From the NCBI RefSeq assembly GCF_007992715.1, contig NZ_BKAU01000002.1, positions 806,001 through 870,000 of the forward strand: DNA of 64,000 nucleotides, written 5' to 3'. Below the pieces are notes generated by a model. It saw only the letters and a list, made by a program, of their open reading frames with translations, searched no databases and was not told the origin of the DNA. Positions 26,901 to 35,508 of this stretch are shown one piece after another (position 1 is the stretch's first letter; every line of letters begins with the position of its first letter). Made by a program: the position numbers and the translations under genes. Source of the DNA: Chitinophaga cymbidii (GTDB lineage Bacteria; Bacteroidota; Bacteroidia; Chitinophagales; Chitinophagaceae).

Positions 26901-27242
26901 AACCCGGATGCATACTTCCCGCGCCTGCGTGCATACGAAGCGCTTTCAACGGACAGGGAGCTGGGTGCCGTGCAAACGCGCTACCTGCAAAATGCCGCAT
27001 ATCTGCGCCTGAAGAACCTGAGCGTTGGGTATACCATCCCGCAGGCGGTTACCACCAGGGCGAAGATTGCGATGGCGAGGGTTTTCTTCTCCGGGCAAAA
27101 CCTGTTTGAATGGACCAAACTGTCCAAAGCATTCGATCCGGAAGGGCTGAGCGATGAAGTAGATGCTTCCCGCGCAAACGGCGCCGGCTTCGTATATCCG
27201 ATCATGCGCACATTCACTTTTGGTGTTGAGCTGAACTTTTAA
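24000..27242 (+). CDS. SusC/RagA-family TonB-dependent outer-membrane transporter
   Basis: 1080 residues from ATG 24000; ATGs a few codons later could also serve, since the hydrophobic leader lies near residues 16-38. A carboxypeptidase-regulatory-like domain (about 50-125, GQVTDGENGTPLPGAQIRL) precedes the TonB-box region with VVVVGYGTQ, the plug domain (about 135-250, with IRGFTSINGGAPLILIDG and VLKDAASAAIYGARAAFGV) and a barrel ending in TFGVELNF. It imports the glycan or amino-sugar ligand with the SusD encoded 10 bp downstream. It is 43 bp behind the EEP lipoprotein gene. Confidence 0.96.
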   Translation: MQRRSLITMTTMAARPRFIAGAVSLLVCLTFQSSAGSPVAATVVQQAQNGVLRGQVTDGENGTPLPGAQIRLKGTQTGTATDANGKFTLAVPDNGGTLVISFVGYTTQELEIGGRKELNIRLAPDAQTLKDVVVVGYGTQSKTKVTGSVAQVGEEVFKNRPIVNIAQGLQGAIPNLNISFGDGQLNRGGTFNIRGFTSINGGAPLILIDGTPGEINLINPEDVESVTVLKDAASAAIYGARAAFGVILVTTKRGKEGRPLVRYTNNFGFGKPIGIPSVVTDPLKAATIQNEAYRGYAGTDAPGMVAIIDYLEQRKADPSLPELGVDASGNFIRGAATDWYDEFYRDQAPFSKNYISISNSKNNTSYYLSLGYEKQQGIFEQATDKYERISSRLKVDTRVWEWLQVFDNIEFNQGLYDAPNKFVSDGGYNVYRYLSLYANPYEAIKTANGNYTIAGMSVFGQLNDAGRTKNKDQVFKNTVGFRTNFLNNRLRLNGDYTYFLTQTRDDIQYFRLKYENRPNSIVNFTNPDYYSSGAADRAHHIINLYAEYEERLGKHHFKGLVGFNRELNQLSSFIARRDENITSSLGSINLTNGITTLDADKSEWALQGIFGRLNYDYDNKYLLEFNGRYDGTSRFAKQDRFGFFPSVSAGWVVSNEPFFEPLKNTVGSFKLRASYGSLGNQLVGNYAYISTMSPYTATDLLELNGQLPLAVRAPNLVPFNLTWETASTFNAGFDMALLKNRLNIGFDWYDRQTKNMLTKGRTLPAVLGTAEPRENAADLSTKGWELSLKWNDQLQLAGKPFSYHASVVLSDSRSFITRFNNPSRLLTDFYEGMEVGEIWGYTTLGFFKTDDESAKHADQSRLHLYPGLPKAGDIKFEDTNGDNVINFGKNTVDDPGDLRKIGNTTPRYAYGVSAGFNWYNFSVDVFLQGIGKRDFWPGTEAAVFWGFYNRWNQPVYSHIENNYWTPENPDAYFPRLRAYEALSTDRELGAVQTRYLQNAAYLRLKNLSVGYTIPQAVTTRAKIAMARVFFSGQNLFEWTKLSKAFDPEGLSDEVDASRANGAGFVYPIMRTFTFGVELNF

Positions 27243-27252
27243 AACTGTAGTT

Positions 27253-28992
27253 ATGCAAATCAGATCCATATTATTGTTGCTATTAGCAGGATGCAGTTTT
27301 CTGGCCTGCAAAAAGGATTTCCTGGAGCGTTATCCGCAAAGCGAGATCAGCCCGCAACTGTTCTTCAATACAGAAAAAGACCTTGAATTATATACCAACA
27401 GCTTCTATGCAAGTCTGCCGGGAGACGGGATTTTTACGGCGGATTTTTCCAGTGATAATGTGAATGTTTCTGCTATCGATGAAGTGGTGACCGGCAGAAG
27501 AAGGGTGTTCACGGATGCCGCTTCCGCGGGCTGGACGTGGACGGCGCTGTACAACGTCAATTATTTCCTGGAGCAGTACGACAAGCCGTCCATCCCCGCT
27601 GAAGCGAGGAACCACTACGGCGGTGTGGCCCGTTTTTTCCGCGCCTGGTTCTATTTCGAGAAGCTGGCGCGCTTCGGGGACCTGCCCTGGTACAGCAAAT
27701 CGCTGAACGCCGGCAGTCCCGAGCTGTACAAAGCGCGAGACCCCCGCACCCTGATCGTGGATTCCATCATCGCTGATCTGGACTTTGCCGCGGCCAACCT
27801 CCGTTCCGCCAAAACGCCGGCCCGCATCAGCAAATGGACAGCGCTGGCTTTCAAGTCCCGCGTTTGCCTTTTTGAAGGAACATTCCGCAAATACCACCCG
27901 GAGTTTGAGCTGCAGGGTTCCGCGGACGCATTGCTGCAGGAAGCCGCGGATGCGGCGAACGAAGTGATGACGGACGGTCCGTATAAAGTGGCTACCGGCG
28001 ATCCAGCGAATGTTTACCTGAACCTTTTCGCCGCGCAAACACCCAACACCAACGAATTTATCCTGAGCCGCCTGTATGGCCTGGCCGTGAATAAATCACA
28101 TGCCGCCAACCAGATCTTCACTTCGCCCACGCGCGGCAATCCCGGTCTTACCAAATCACTCATCGAATCTTACCTGATGAGCGACGGCAGCCGTTTCTCC
28201 GCCACGCCCGGTTCTGCGACCATGCCTTTTTGGGAAGAAGTGGCGAACAGGGACCCGCGCCTGGCGCAGACCATCCGCACCCCGGGCTACACCCGCATCG
28301 GCGCTACCACGCCGCTGGTGCCCGACTATGCCAACTCGTTCACCGGTTACCAGAATATAAAATTCGTGTCCACGCCCGACCAGGACGCCGCAGCATACAC
28401 GCCGCTTCCCATTATACGTTACGCGGAAGTATTGCTGAACTACGCCGAAGCCATGGCCGAACTGCAACAGCTCACGCAGACGGAAGCAGACCGCTCCATC
28501 AACCTCCTGCGGGCTAGGGTGAACATGCCGGGCCTCACCGTCAGCGGCCTGACGGCCGATCCTTTCCTCACCGCGCAATACCAGCACACCACAGATCCCG
28601 TAGTGCTGGAAGTACGCCGGGAACGCCGCATAGAGCTGGCGATGGAAGGATTCCGGTTCAACGACCTGATGCGGTGGAAAGAAGGGCATCTGCTGGCAGA
28701 AGTGTTCTACGGCGCTTACTATCCCGCGAAAGGTACGTACGACCTGGATGGTGATGGAAAAGATGATATAGCGGTGGTGGATACGAAACCTTCCCCTTCC
28801 ACGCCCGGCCTGCAATACTTCGTGCTGCAGCCCGACAAAGCGCTGAGCGAAGGCGACAAAGGCAAGATCATCGTACATGCCAACGTGGAGAAAACATTTG
28901 ATGAAGATAAGGACTACCTGTACCCGCTGCCGCTCAGCGAGCTGCTGCTGAACCCGAAACTGGAACAAAACGACAACTGGCCGAAACAATAA
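27253..28992 (+). CDS. SusD/RagB-family ligand-binding lipoprotein
   Basis: 579 residues. The leader ends with lipobox candidates at Cys 14 (LAGC) or Cys 19 (FLAC), followed by KKDFLERYPQ, a typical SusD mature start. The helical TPR-like core and the C-terminal signature are present: EVRRERRIELAMEGFRFNDL, MRWKEG and the final YPLPLSELLLNPKLEQN. It pairs with the SusC upstream and should define the ligand of this unusual locus. Confidence 0.95.
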   Translation: MQIRSILLLLLAGCSFLACKKDFLERYPQSEISPQLFFNTEKDLELYTNSFYASLPGDGIFTADFSSDNVNVSAIDEVVTGRRRVFTDAASAGWTWTALYNVNYFLEQYDKPSIPAEARNHYGGVARFFRAWFYFEKLARFGDLPWYSKSLNAGSPELYKARDPRTLIVDSIIADLDFAAANLRSAKTPARISKWTALAFKSRVCLFEGTFRKYHPEFELQGSADALLQEAADAANEVMTDGPYKVATGDPANVYLNLFAAQTPNTNEFILSRLYGLAVNKSHAANQIFTSPTRGNPGLTKSLIESYLMSDGSRFSATPGSATMPFWEEVANRDPRLAQTIRTPGYTRIGATTPLVPDYANSFTGYQNIKFVSTPDQDAAAYTPLPIIRYAEVLLNYAEAMAELQQLTQTEADRSINLLRARVNMPGLTVSGLTADPFLTAQYQHTTDPVVLEVRRERRIELAMEGFRFNDLMRWKEGHLLAEVFYGAYYPAKGTYDLDGDGKDDIAVVDTKPSPSTPGLQYFVLQPDKALSEGDKGKIIVHANVEKTFDEDKDYLYPLPLSELLLNPKLEQNDNWPKQ

Positions 28993-29000
28993 CCACAAGC

Positions 29001-30215
29001 ATGAACATCCGACAAATTTTCCTCGCTTCGGTATGCATCTTTTTATTGTGTGCCTTCACGGGGCGCGGCGGTAACACCCCCACGCTGCGCAGCAAACTCT
29101 TCTACCTGCCGGTACAGCTGGACGCACAGCCCGGACTGCTGGCAGGAGATACCGCGCTCCAACGGCTGACCCGCGTTTACCGCGAACGGGTGCAGCAGTC
29201 ACGCCGCGAATGCGGAGAGGCCGCCTGTTACGCGGAGGCGTTGCGGCTTCGTCCCGATGAGATCGCGCGCATTGGCGACCGGCTGCTGGCGCATTATGCA
29301 CCGGGCAATGGAATGTCGGATGTAGTGCAGGCCGTAAGAGCGGCCGGTTATTACAACAAGGAAGCTGCCCCGGGCGATACGGCTTTGCTGCGTTTCGCCT
29401 GGGAGCAGACGGCCGCCGGCATGAATTATATTTTCGATACTTATGTGGCGGGCAAGCGCTGCCGCTATCCCATCATCGATTCCATCTCTTTCAACACCAG
29501 CGATCCCGCTTTCAGATCAAAGCTGAAAAAGATGCTGGACCGGCAGCTGCGTAAAAAGCCCGCTTCACTGCACTGTTACACGTTACCGCTCGCCTTCGCC
29601 ATGGACGTGCTGGCCATCAACGGAAGAGATGAAGCCGCGCGGTACGAGCCGCTCACCGCCGGGCAGAATGCCGGCGCATACAACCGGATCGCAGGCACCC
29701 ACTGGAATGATTATCCCTATACCGCTTTACTGGTGCCCGGCTTCGGGCCGGATTCACCCGGCGTGCGCATCGACTACCGCGCCGTGGCCCGGTGCAAGCT
29801 GGCAGCTGAAAGGTTCCACAAAAAAATGGCGCCTTTCATCATCGTATCTGGCGGGCATGTATACCCGCACCGCACGCCGTACAGCGAAGCGGTGGAAATG
29901 AAAAGGTACCTGGTGGAAGAACTGAAAATACCCGCGGACGCCATTATCATAGAGCCCCATGCACGGCATACCACTACCAACATGCGCAACGCCGGAAGGC
30001 TCCTCTACCGCTTTAACATGCCCGTCAACAAACCGGCGCTGGTGGTGACGGATGCCGCGCAGATAGCGATGATCAGGAACCTGGACAAACGCTGCATGCG
30101 CGAACTGGGCATAGTGCCCTACCGCGATGTGAAAGTGCTCAACGAACAGGAAGCCCTGTTCTATCCCGTTAAACATTGTTTTTACATCAACGTCCAGGAC
30201 CCGCTGGACCCCTGA
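29001..30215 (+). CDS. YdcF/ElyC/SanA-like (DUF218) exported protein
   Basis: 404 residues with a signal peptide or N-terminal anchor (about 5-20). The DUF218 domain is in the C-terminal half (about 238-390): YTALLVPGFG, FIIVSGGHVYPHRTPYSEAVEMKRYL, IIIEPHARHTTTNMRNAGRLLY and ALVVTDAAQIAMI. The SGG and E-x-x-A-x-x-T-x-x-N motifs are conserved. YdcF-type proteins are linked to envelope carbon-chain or glycan metabolism, but no reaction is firmly established. The N-terminal 230 residues are helical and not recognised. It lies 8 bp after susD and inside the locus, suggesting action on the imported ligand. Confidence 0.82.
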   Translation: MNIRQIFLASVCIFLLCAFTGRGGNTPTLRSKLFYLPVQLDAQPGLLAGDTALQRLTRVYRERVQQSRRECGEAACYAEALRLRPDEIARIGDRLLAHYAPGNGMSDVVQAVRAAGYYNKEAAPGDTALLRFAWEQTAAGMNYIFDTYVAGKRCRYPIIDSISFNTSDPAFRSKLKKMLDRQLRKKPASLHCYTLPLAFAMDVLAINGRDEAARYEPLTAGQNAGAYNRIAGTHWNDYPYTALLVPGFGPDSPGVRIDYRAVARCKLAAERFHKKMAPFIIVSGGHVYPHRTPYSEAVEMKRYLVEELKIPADAIIIEPHARHTTTNMRNAGRLLYRFNMPVNKPALVVTDAAQIAMIRNLDKRCMRELGIVPYRDVKVLNEQEALFYPVKHCFYINVQDPLDP

Positions 30216-30261
30216 TACTATTGAGGAGGATTGGTTTTTATCAACTTAAAAATCTTCTGTA

Positions 30262-31833
30262 ATGAAAAAAGTTTTATTGTTATCGCTCAGCATGATCAGC
30301 CTGATGTTTTCCTGCCGCAAAATGAGGGAAGCGGAAAACCCCACAGCACCGCGCCCCGACCTGCAAAGCAACACGCCGCTGAACGCGCTGGCGGACGTAA
30401 AGGTGATGAGCTTTAATATTCATGCGGGAATTGGAATAGACGGCGTTTACAACCTCCAGCGCATTGCAGACACTATCCGCAACTCCGGTGCTGAAGTAGT
30501 AGGGCTGAACGAGATCCATAAAAATTATGATGCTACGACCAACTATGACGACCAGGTAGCCTGGTTAGCCAATGAGCTGGGGATGTATGCCGTCTTTCAG
30601 AAAACAACCTGGAAGTCGGCCATCCCCGCTTCCGGCAACAAACCCCGGGAATTCGGACATGCCATCCTCAGCAAGTACCCCATAACAGTGCTCAACAGCC
30701 GGATATACGACGAGCACGACACGCACTACCAGGGCCTGCTCGAAACCAGCATCACGATAGACGGGCATCCCATGCTGTTCTATCTGACGCACCTGAGCGC
30801 GGACGCATCCGTTCAGGCCGCGCAGCGCATTCAATTGCGGCAGTGGATGGATGAAACGTACGGCACAAAAATATTGCTCGGCGATCTGAACGCCATCCCC
30901 ACCAGCGCGAATGTACAGTCTATCAAGGAAACGATGGTGGATGCATTTGAGGGCGCGGCCACGGCCTACACTTTCAAATCCAACAATCCTACTCTCCGCC
31001 TGGATTACATCCTCGGCACTTCCAATATCACGTTTTCGAACAGCCAGGTGATCAACACCCAGGTATCCGATCACTTCCCCATCGTGAGCTTTGCTTCGGT
31101 AGGCGCATCACGACTGAAGCTGATGCAATATAATATCAAACACGGCGAGGGAACGGACGGCGTGGTGGACCTGCAAAGGATCGCGAACGTGATCCGCAAT
31201 TCAAAAGCGCATGTGGTGGTGCTGAATGAAGTAGACCGGAACTACGATCCCCGCAGTAACTACGAAGATCAGCTGGTATGGCTGGCTAACGAGCTGGGCA
31301 TGTATTACGAGTTCCAGAAAACCACCTGGAAGTCGGCCATCCCCGCTTCCGGCAACAAGGAACGGCAGTTCGGGCACGGCGTATTGAGCAAGTACCCTAT
31401 CGGCAACGCCTCTACGCAGGGCAGGTGGATCTACACCGATTACACCACGCATTACATGGGCCTGCTCAAAGTAAGGATCAGCGTGAACGCCAACCCGCTC
31501 TACGTGTACATCACGAACCTCGGCTCTACCGCCGCGGAGCGGCTGTCGCAGGCGCAGGAAGCCATGTCCTTCATCAACCCGCCGAACCATACTTGGAAAG
31601 TTTTTGCCGGAACGTTCAGCGATATCCCCGGCAGCCCGCCGATCAACACCGTAACCGCCAACTTCACAGACGTTTTCGCCGGGCAGACCGCTTACACTTT
31701 CCCGGCGGACGCACCGGACAGAAGAGTAGATTATATCTTTGTGAAAAGCCCCGTAACAGCGAGTAACAGCAGCGTAATAACATCAGAAGCCTCCACGCAC
31801 AGGCCCATTGTTTGCGACATCGAAATGCAATGA
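30262..31833 (+). CDS. Tandem EEP-fold lipoprotein with one active and one decayed domain
   Basis: 523 residues; the lipobox Cys is at 18 (LMFSC). Domain 1 (about 46-276) has the full EEP set: N52, E84, H177, D208 and N210 in GDLN, D248 in LDYIL, D270-H271. Domain 2 (about 286-522) aligns closely, including TTWKSAIPASGNK, and keeps N291, E323, D490 and H513. It has lost four active-site residues: THL became TNL, GDLN became GTFS, and SDH became STH. Domain 2 is therefore probably a non-catalytic, ligand-binding or structural copy. Both domains resemble the single-domain EEP lipoprotein encoded at 23105, so two duplications occurred in this locus. Confidence 0.87.
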   Translation: MKKVLLLSLSMISLMFSCRKMREAENPTAPRPDLQSNTPLNALADVKVMSFNIHAGIGIDGVYNLQRIADTIRNSGAEVVGLNEIHKNYDATTNYDDQVAWLANELGMYAVFQKTTWKSAIPASGNKPREFGHAILSKYPITVLNSRIYDEHDTHYQGLLETSITIDGHPMLFYLTHLSADASVQAAQRIQLRQWMDETYGTKILLGDLNAIPTSANVQSIKETMVDAFEGAATAYTFKSNNPTLRLDYILGTSNITFSNSQVINTQVSDHFPIVSFASVGASRLKLMQYNIKHGEGTDGVVDLQRIANVIRNSKAHVVVLNEVDRNYDPRSNYEDQLVWLANELGMYYEFQKTTWKSAIPASGNKERQFGHGVLSKYPIGNASTQGRWIYTDYTTHYMGLLKVRISVNANPLYVYITNLGSTAAERLSQAQEAMSFINPPNHTWKVFAGTFSDIPGSPPINTVTANFTDVFAGQTAYTFPADAPDRRVDYIFVKSPVTASNSSVITSEASTHRPIVCDIEMQ

Positions 31834-31879
31834 GATAAATGCGATAAATGAGATATTGAGCTTAAATAAATGTAAAACT

Positions 31880-32701
31880 ATGAACATGTTAAAAGTAACG
31901 GAAGAGCCTTCTCCTTACAGGCATCTTGAGAAAATGACCATTGAAGAGATCACCGCCCGCATCAACCAGGAAGACAAGCTGGTTGCCCTGGCGGTGGAAA
32001 AGGCGCTGCCATCCCTCAATCTGCTGATCGGCGCCGTCGTGAAAAAATTGAAGGATGGAGGAAGAATGTTCTACCTTGGCGCAGGCAGCGGCGGCCGCCT
32101 GTCTGTGCTCGATGTTATTGAAATGCCCACCACGTACGGCGTTCCGAAAGGAATGATGAACGCGGTGCTGGCAGGAGGCACAGAGCGGCTCGTGGAAGCG
32201 CTGGAAGAAATGGAAGATGATACGGAGGCAGGATGGCGGCAGCTGCAGGAATTGCAGGTCAGCAAAAATGATATTGTGATCGGCATCTCGGCGAGCGGCA
32301 CCACGCCCTATGTGCTGTCTGGCTTGCAGGAATGCCGGCAACGCGGCATTCTCACCGGCTGCATCGTCAGCAATCCGGGTTCGCCCATCGCGGCGCAGGC
32401 GGACTTCCCCGTGGAAGTGATCACCGGGCCGGAGTTCATTTCCGGCAGCACCCGCATGAAATGCGGCACCGCGCAGAAAATGATCTTCGATATCATCAGC
32501 ACCACCACCATGATACAGATCGGAAGAGTGGAAGACAACCGCATGGTGAACGTAGCGCTCATCAACAACAAGATCATCGACCGGGCCGTGAAAATGCTGA
32601 TGGCCAAAGCCGCCATACAAAATTATGAGGAAGCGAAGCAGCTGCTTATGAAACACGGCAGCGTGAAAAAAGCATTGGATCATCTTTCAGAAAAAATATA
32701 A
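31880..32701 (+). CDS. murQ: N-acetylmuramic acid 6-phosphate etherase
   Basis: 273 residues from ATG 31880; the ATG at 31886 is an alternative, and a TTG-started extension would run into the previous gene. MurQ cleaves the lactyl ether of MurNAc-6-P, giving GlcNAc-6-P and D-lactate. The SIS fold shows YLGAGSGGRLSVLD, GISASGTTPYVLSGL, VSNPGSPIA and the signature GPEFISGSTRMKCGTAQKM. Length and motifs are normal for the family, including the C-terminal helical domain. Its presence in the locus points to N-acetylmuramic acid, or a similar sugar ether, as the catabolised sugar. A possible kinase partner is encoded at 34648. Confidence 0.93.
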   Translation: MNMLKVTEEPSPYRHLEKMTIEEITARINQEDKLVALAVEKALPSLNLLIGAVVKKLKDGGRMFYLGAGSGGRLSVLDVIEMPTTYGVPKGMMNAVLAGGTERLVEALEEMEDDTEAGWRQLQELQVSKNDIVIGISASGTTPYVLSGLQECRQRGILTGCIVSNPGSPIAAQADFPVEVITGPEFISGSTRMKCGTAQKMIFDIISTTTMIQIGRVEDNRMVNVALINNKIIDRAVKMLMAKAAIQNYEEAKQLLMKHGSVKKALDHLSEKI

Positions 32702-32704
32702 CAG

Positions 32705-34639
32705 ATGAAAAGGCGTTTGTTTACCGGGCTGGCACTGTTTTTCAGCATGTCGCAGGTTTTTTCGCAGGACGGGTATCTGACAGGGACCGCCACCGTACAC
32801 ATCGATCCGGATACGAATGCCGTGTACTCTGCCGCACTGGCCGGTTACGGCGTGCCGCGGGATGGACGGTTCAGTCTTACCTGGCAGCCGGTGCAATCCC
32901 TTCCGGATGTTACCGCCCTCACGGCATCCAACGGCAAACTGTTTGCCGCCACCCGCCGTGGCGACTGGATGGTGGGCACGCCCTCGGCGGATACCGTGCA
33001 ATGGGAAGTGGCCGGAAAAGCCACAGGGATCAAAGCGCTCACCGCCATGAACGGCAAGTTCTATGCCGTGAACAGCAGCCACGAAATACTCGAAGGCACC
33101 CTGCGAGCGAAAGGCATCACCTGGAAAAAGAAAGGCAGTCCCGGCCCGGTAACGGCGCTCACATTCCTGCACGGCAAGCTGTATGCGTCCATGGGCGATG
33201 CGCTGCTGGAAGGGACCGTTGGCAAAAAAAAGATCACATGGAAGCAGCACGCCGCCGCGCCTTCGTTCGTTTGCATGACCAGCAACGGGAGGGAGGTTTA
33301 CGGTGTGAACAGCGGGGATAGTATGTGGACGGCGGAGCCCGGCAAGCCGGGCTTAACCTGGCGGCAGATCGGCCGGAAGAATGACATCACGTATACCATC
33401 TCCGTGCGGCAGCTGGCCGTATGGCATCATGCATTGTATGCGGTGGACAGCGAAAACAGGCTGTACAAGGGCCGGCATAAAACAATGAACGACCTCACCG
33501 CCCGCGCGCTGGCTATCCGCAAGAACGGCCAGACGGCAGTAGTAGTGGGTATTGACGTATGCGGCTTCAACGCATCACTGGGAATGGCCGTGAAGGAAGC
33601 CATCTTTAAAAGCCGGAACATACCGCCCTCCGCCATTCTGCTCAATGCATCACATACCCATTTTGCGCCGGTCACGCAAACATGGATCACATGGGGCGAT
33701 TTCTATCATTTCCCCGACAGTAATTATCTGAACAACGTGGTGAAAAAAGGCATTATCAAGGCCATAGAAACGGCGGTGGACAAGCTGTCGCCTTCCAATC
33801 TCTATTTTGCCAGGGGCACTACGCAGATCGGGCATAACCGCCGCCCCGGCGTTCATCCGGATAATCCGTATGATAATGTGGTGGACGTGTTGAAGATCAC
33901 AGACGCGCAGGACAAGCTCAAAACCGTGCTGTTCCTGACCGGCTGCCATCCTGTATTCAAAAATGCGGGAGAAGAATCCTTTACCCTCAGCGCAAATTAT
34001 CCGTCTGTAGCCCGCAAAGCGATCGAGCAGGCGACAGGCGCGGAGGAAGCCATTTTCATACAGGGTTGCGGGGGAGATATTAACCCGCGCAGCAGCGATC
34101 ACCGGCAAACGGGCTCGGAGCTGGCCGTGGATGTGCAGGAGGCGCTGGCCGCCGGTCTGCAAAAGATAGACGGCGGGATCAGCTTTTTCTTCGACACATT
34201 GAACATACCCGTGAAACCCTGGAGCATCGATAGCATACAGCGGTTCCGCAAGGCGAATGAAGGAAAAACCGGTGATGTGGAAGCAGAAAAGAATGTACGC
34301 TGGGCCAACCTGATGCTGGAGCGGTATAAGAACAACGCCGTGGCGCAGGTATTGCCGGAGTACATACAGACGATCAACATCGGGAACTGGAAGCTGGTGG
34401 GCATTTCGCGGGAAGCGGTAACGGAATACGGCAAAGGCATCCGCGGAATATGGCCGGAACAGAAAGTTTCCGTGGCGGGGTATTGCAACGATGTGCCCAG
34501 CTACCTGCCGGTAGGATGGCATATCCGCGCAGGCGTGTATGAAGGGTATGGCTCGTTCCTGTGGTACGGACAACCCGGCATTCCGCCCCTGGACGTTTAC
34601 GACAGGATCATCAGTTTCATCAAACAGCAAAACAGATAA
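32705..34639 (+). CDS. Neutral/alkaline ceramidase-like hydrolase with inserted five-repeat propeller-like domain
   Basis: 644 residues with a signal peptide (1-20). The ceramidase-type domain starts with LAGYGV (46-51), is interrupted, and resumes at DLTARALAIRKNG (263 onward). It keeps the zinc-site motif SHTH (H317, H319) and CHPV (H415). In the ceramidase GDVSPN motif, where Ser is the nucleophile, this protein has GDINPR with Asn 460, so classic ceramidase chemistry is doubtful. Residues 69-259 hold five repeats of about 40 residues with the pattern ALTxxNGKLYA...W, resembling a tachylectin-2 or tectonin-type propeller. It starts 3 bp after murQ. It may be an exported esterase or amidase acting on a GlcNAc- or MurNAc-containing ligand. 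Confidence 0.78.
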   Translation: MKRRLFTGLALFFSMSQVFSQDGYLTGTATVHIDPDTNAVYSAALAGYGVPRDGRFSLTWQPVQSLPDVTALTASNGKLFAATRRGDWMVGTPSADTVQWEVAGKATGIKALTAMNGKFYAVNSSHEILEGTLRAKGITWKKKGSPGPVTALTFLHGKLYASMGDALLEGTVGKKKITWKQHAAAPSFVCMTSNGREVYGVNSGDSMWTAEPGKPGLTWRQIGRKNDITYTISVRQLAVWHHALYAVDSENRLYKGRHKTMNDLTARALAIRKNGQTAVVVGIDVCGFNASLGMAVKEAIFKSRNIPPSAILLNASHTHFAPVTQTWITWGDFYHFPDSNYLNNVVKKGIIKAIETAVDKLSPSNLYFARGTTQIGHNRRPGVHPDNPYDNVVDVLKITDAQDKLKTVLFLTGCHPVFKNAGEESFTLSANYPSVARKAIEQATGAEEAIFIQGCGGDINPRSSDHRQTGSELAVDVQEALAAGLQKIDGGISFFFDTLNIPVKPWSIDSIQRFRKANEGKTGDVEAEKNVRWANLMLERYKNNAVAQVLPEYIQTINIGNWKLVGISREAVTEYGKGIRGIWPEQKVSVAGYCNDVPSYLPVGWHIRAGVYEGYGSFLWYGQPGIPPLDVYDRIISFIKQQNR

Positions 34640-34647
34640 CGATACGC

Positions 34648-35505
34648 ATGATATTAATTGCAGATAGCGGGTCTACGAAGGCAAACTGGTGCCTGATAGG
34701 CCGGGAGCGGGAAGTGTTATATTTTGGTACGGAAGGATATAACCCATATTATGTAGACAGCCAGTACATCCGTCAGTCGCTGCACAGCGCGCTGCCCGCG
34801 GATGTGCCGCGCGCGGAAGTAACGGAAGTGCATTTCTACGGAGCGGGCTGCGAGCCGTCCACCGAAATGGTGATCAGCCAGGCGCTCGGCGCGTTGTTCG
34901 AACGTGCGGCGATCTCAGTGGGCAGCGACCTGGAAGCCGCCGCCAAAGCCTTATTGGGCAACCAGCCCGGCTTCGCGGCCATCCTCGGCACCGGCACCAA
35001 TACCTGTATTTACGACGGCGCCACAGTTACCCATTCCATTGATCCGCTGGGGTACATGCTGGGAGATGAAGGCAGCGGCAGCTACATCGGGAAGAAACTC
35101 CTGATCGCCTATTGCCGGGAATACCTGCCCTTGCCCATGCGGCAGCAATTCCTGTCAACTTACGGGCTCACGAAAGAAAAGATCATGGAGCGCGTATACA
35201 AAGATCCGCTGGCAAACCGCTTCTGCGCCGGGTTTGCAAAGTTTGTAAAGCAGCATCTGGATGATGATTTTGTACGCGGGCTGGCGGAAGATGCTTTTCA
35301 TGATTTCTTTAACGCGCTGGTTTGCCATTACCCGGGCTACGCCAGTTATACGCTTAACTGCGTAGGCTCGATCGCCTTTCATTTTGCGGACATGCTGAAG
35401 GAAACCGCCGCGCACTATGGAATGGCTACCGGCAGAATTATACAGAACCCGATACAGGGATTGGCGGAATATTACCAGCAGGCCATGACCGTTGAAAGCA
35501 AATGA
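34648..35505 (+). CDS. BadF/BadG-type sugar kinase (N-acetylglucosamine/N-acetylmuramate kinase-like)
   Basis: 285 residues from ATG 34648. The ASKHA kinase motifs are DSGSTKANWCLI (phosphate 1), the acidic SDLEAAAKALLG, AILGTGTNTCIYDG (phosphate 2) and the sugar-side GDEGSGSYIGKKLL. BadF-type kinases of this size phosphorylate GlcNAc, glucosamine or MurNAc; in Tannerella a kinase of this family (MurK) works with MurQ in MurNAc use. Here it is two genes from murQ in one operon, so MurNAc 6-kinase activity is my leading inference and GlcNAc kinase the alternative. It starts 8 bp after the ceramidase-like gene. Confidence 0.82.
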   Translation: MILIADSGSTKANWCLIGREREVLYFGTEGYNPYYVDSQYIRQSLHSALPADVPRAEVTEVHFYGAGCEPSTEMVISQALGALFERAAISVGSDLEAAAKALLGNQPGFAAILGTGTNTCIYDGATVTHSIDPLGYMLGDEGSGSYIGKKLLIAYCREYLPLPMRQQFLSTYGLTKEKIMERVYKDPLANRFCAGFAKFVKQHLDDDFVRGLAEDAFHDFFNALVCHYPGYASYTLNCVGSIAFHFADMLKETAAHYGMATGRIIQNPIQGLAEYYQQAMTVESK

Positions 35506-35508
35506 TCT

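Noticed and set aside
30222..30232. GAGGAGG as ribosome binding site of the tandem EEP gene
   Set aside because: It lies more than 30 bp upstream of the start codon, too far to act in initiation there. Bacteroidota rarely depend on such sites.
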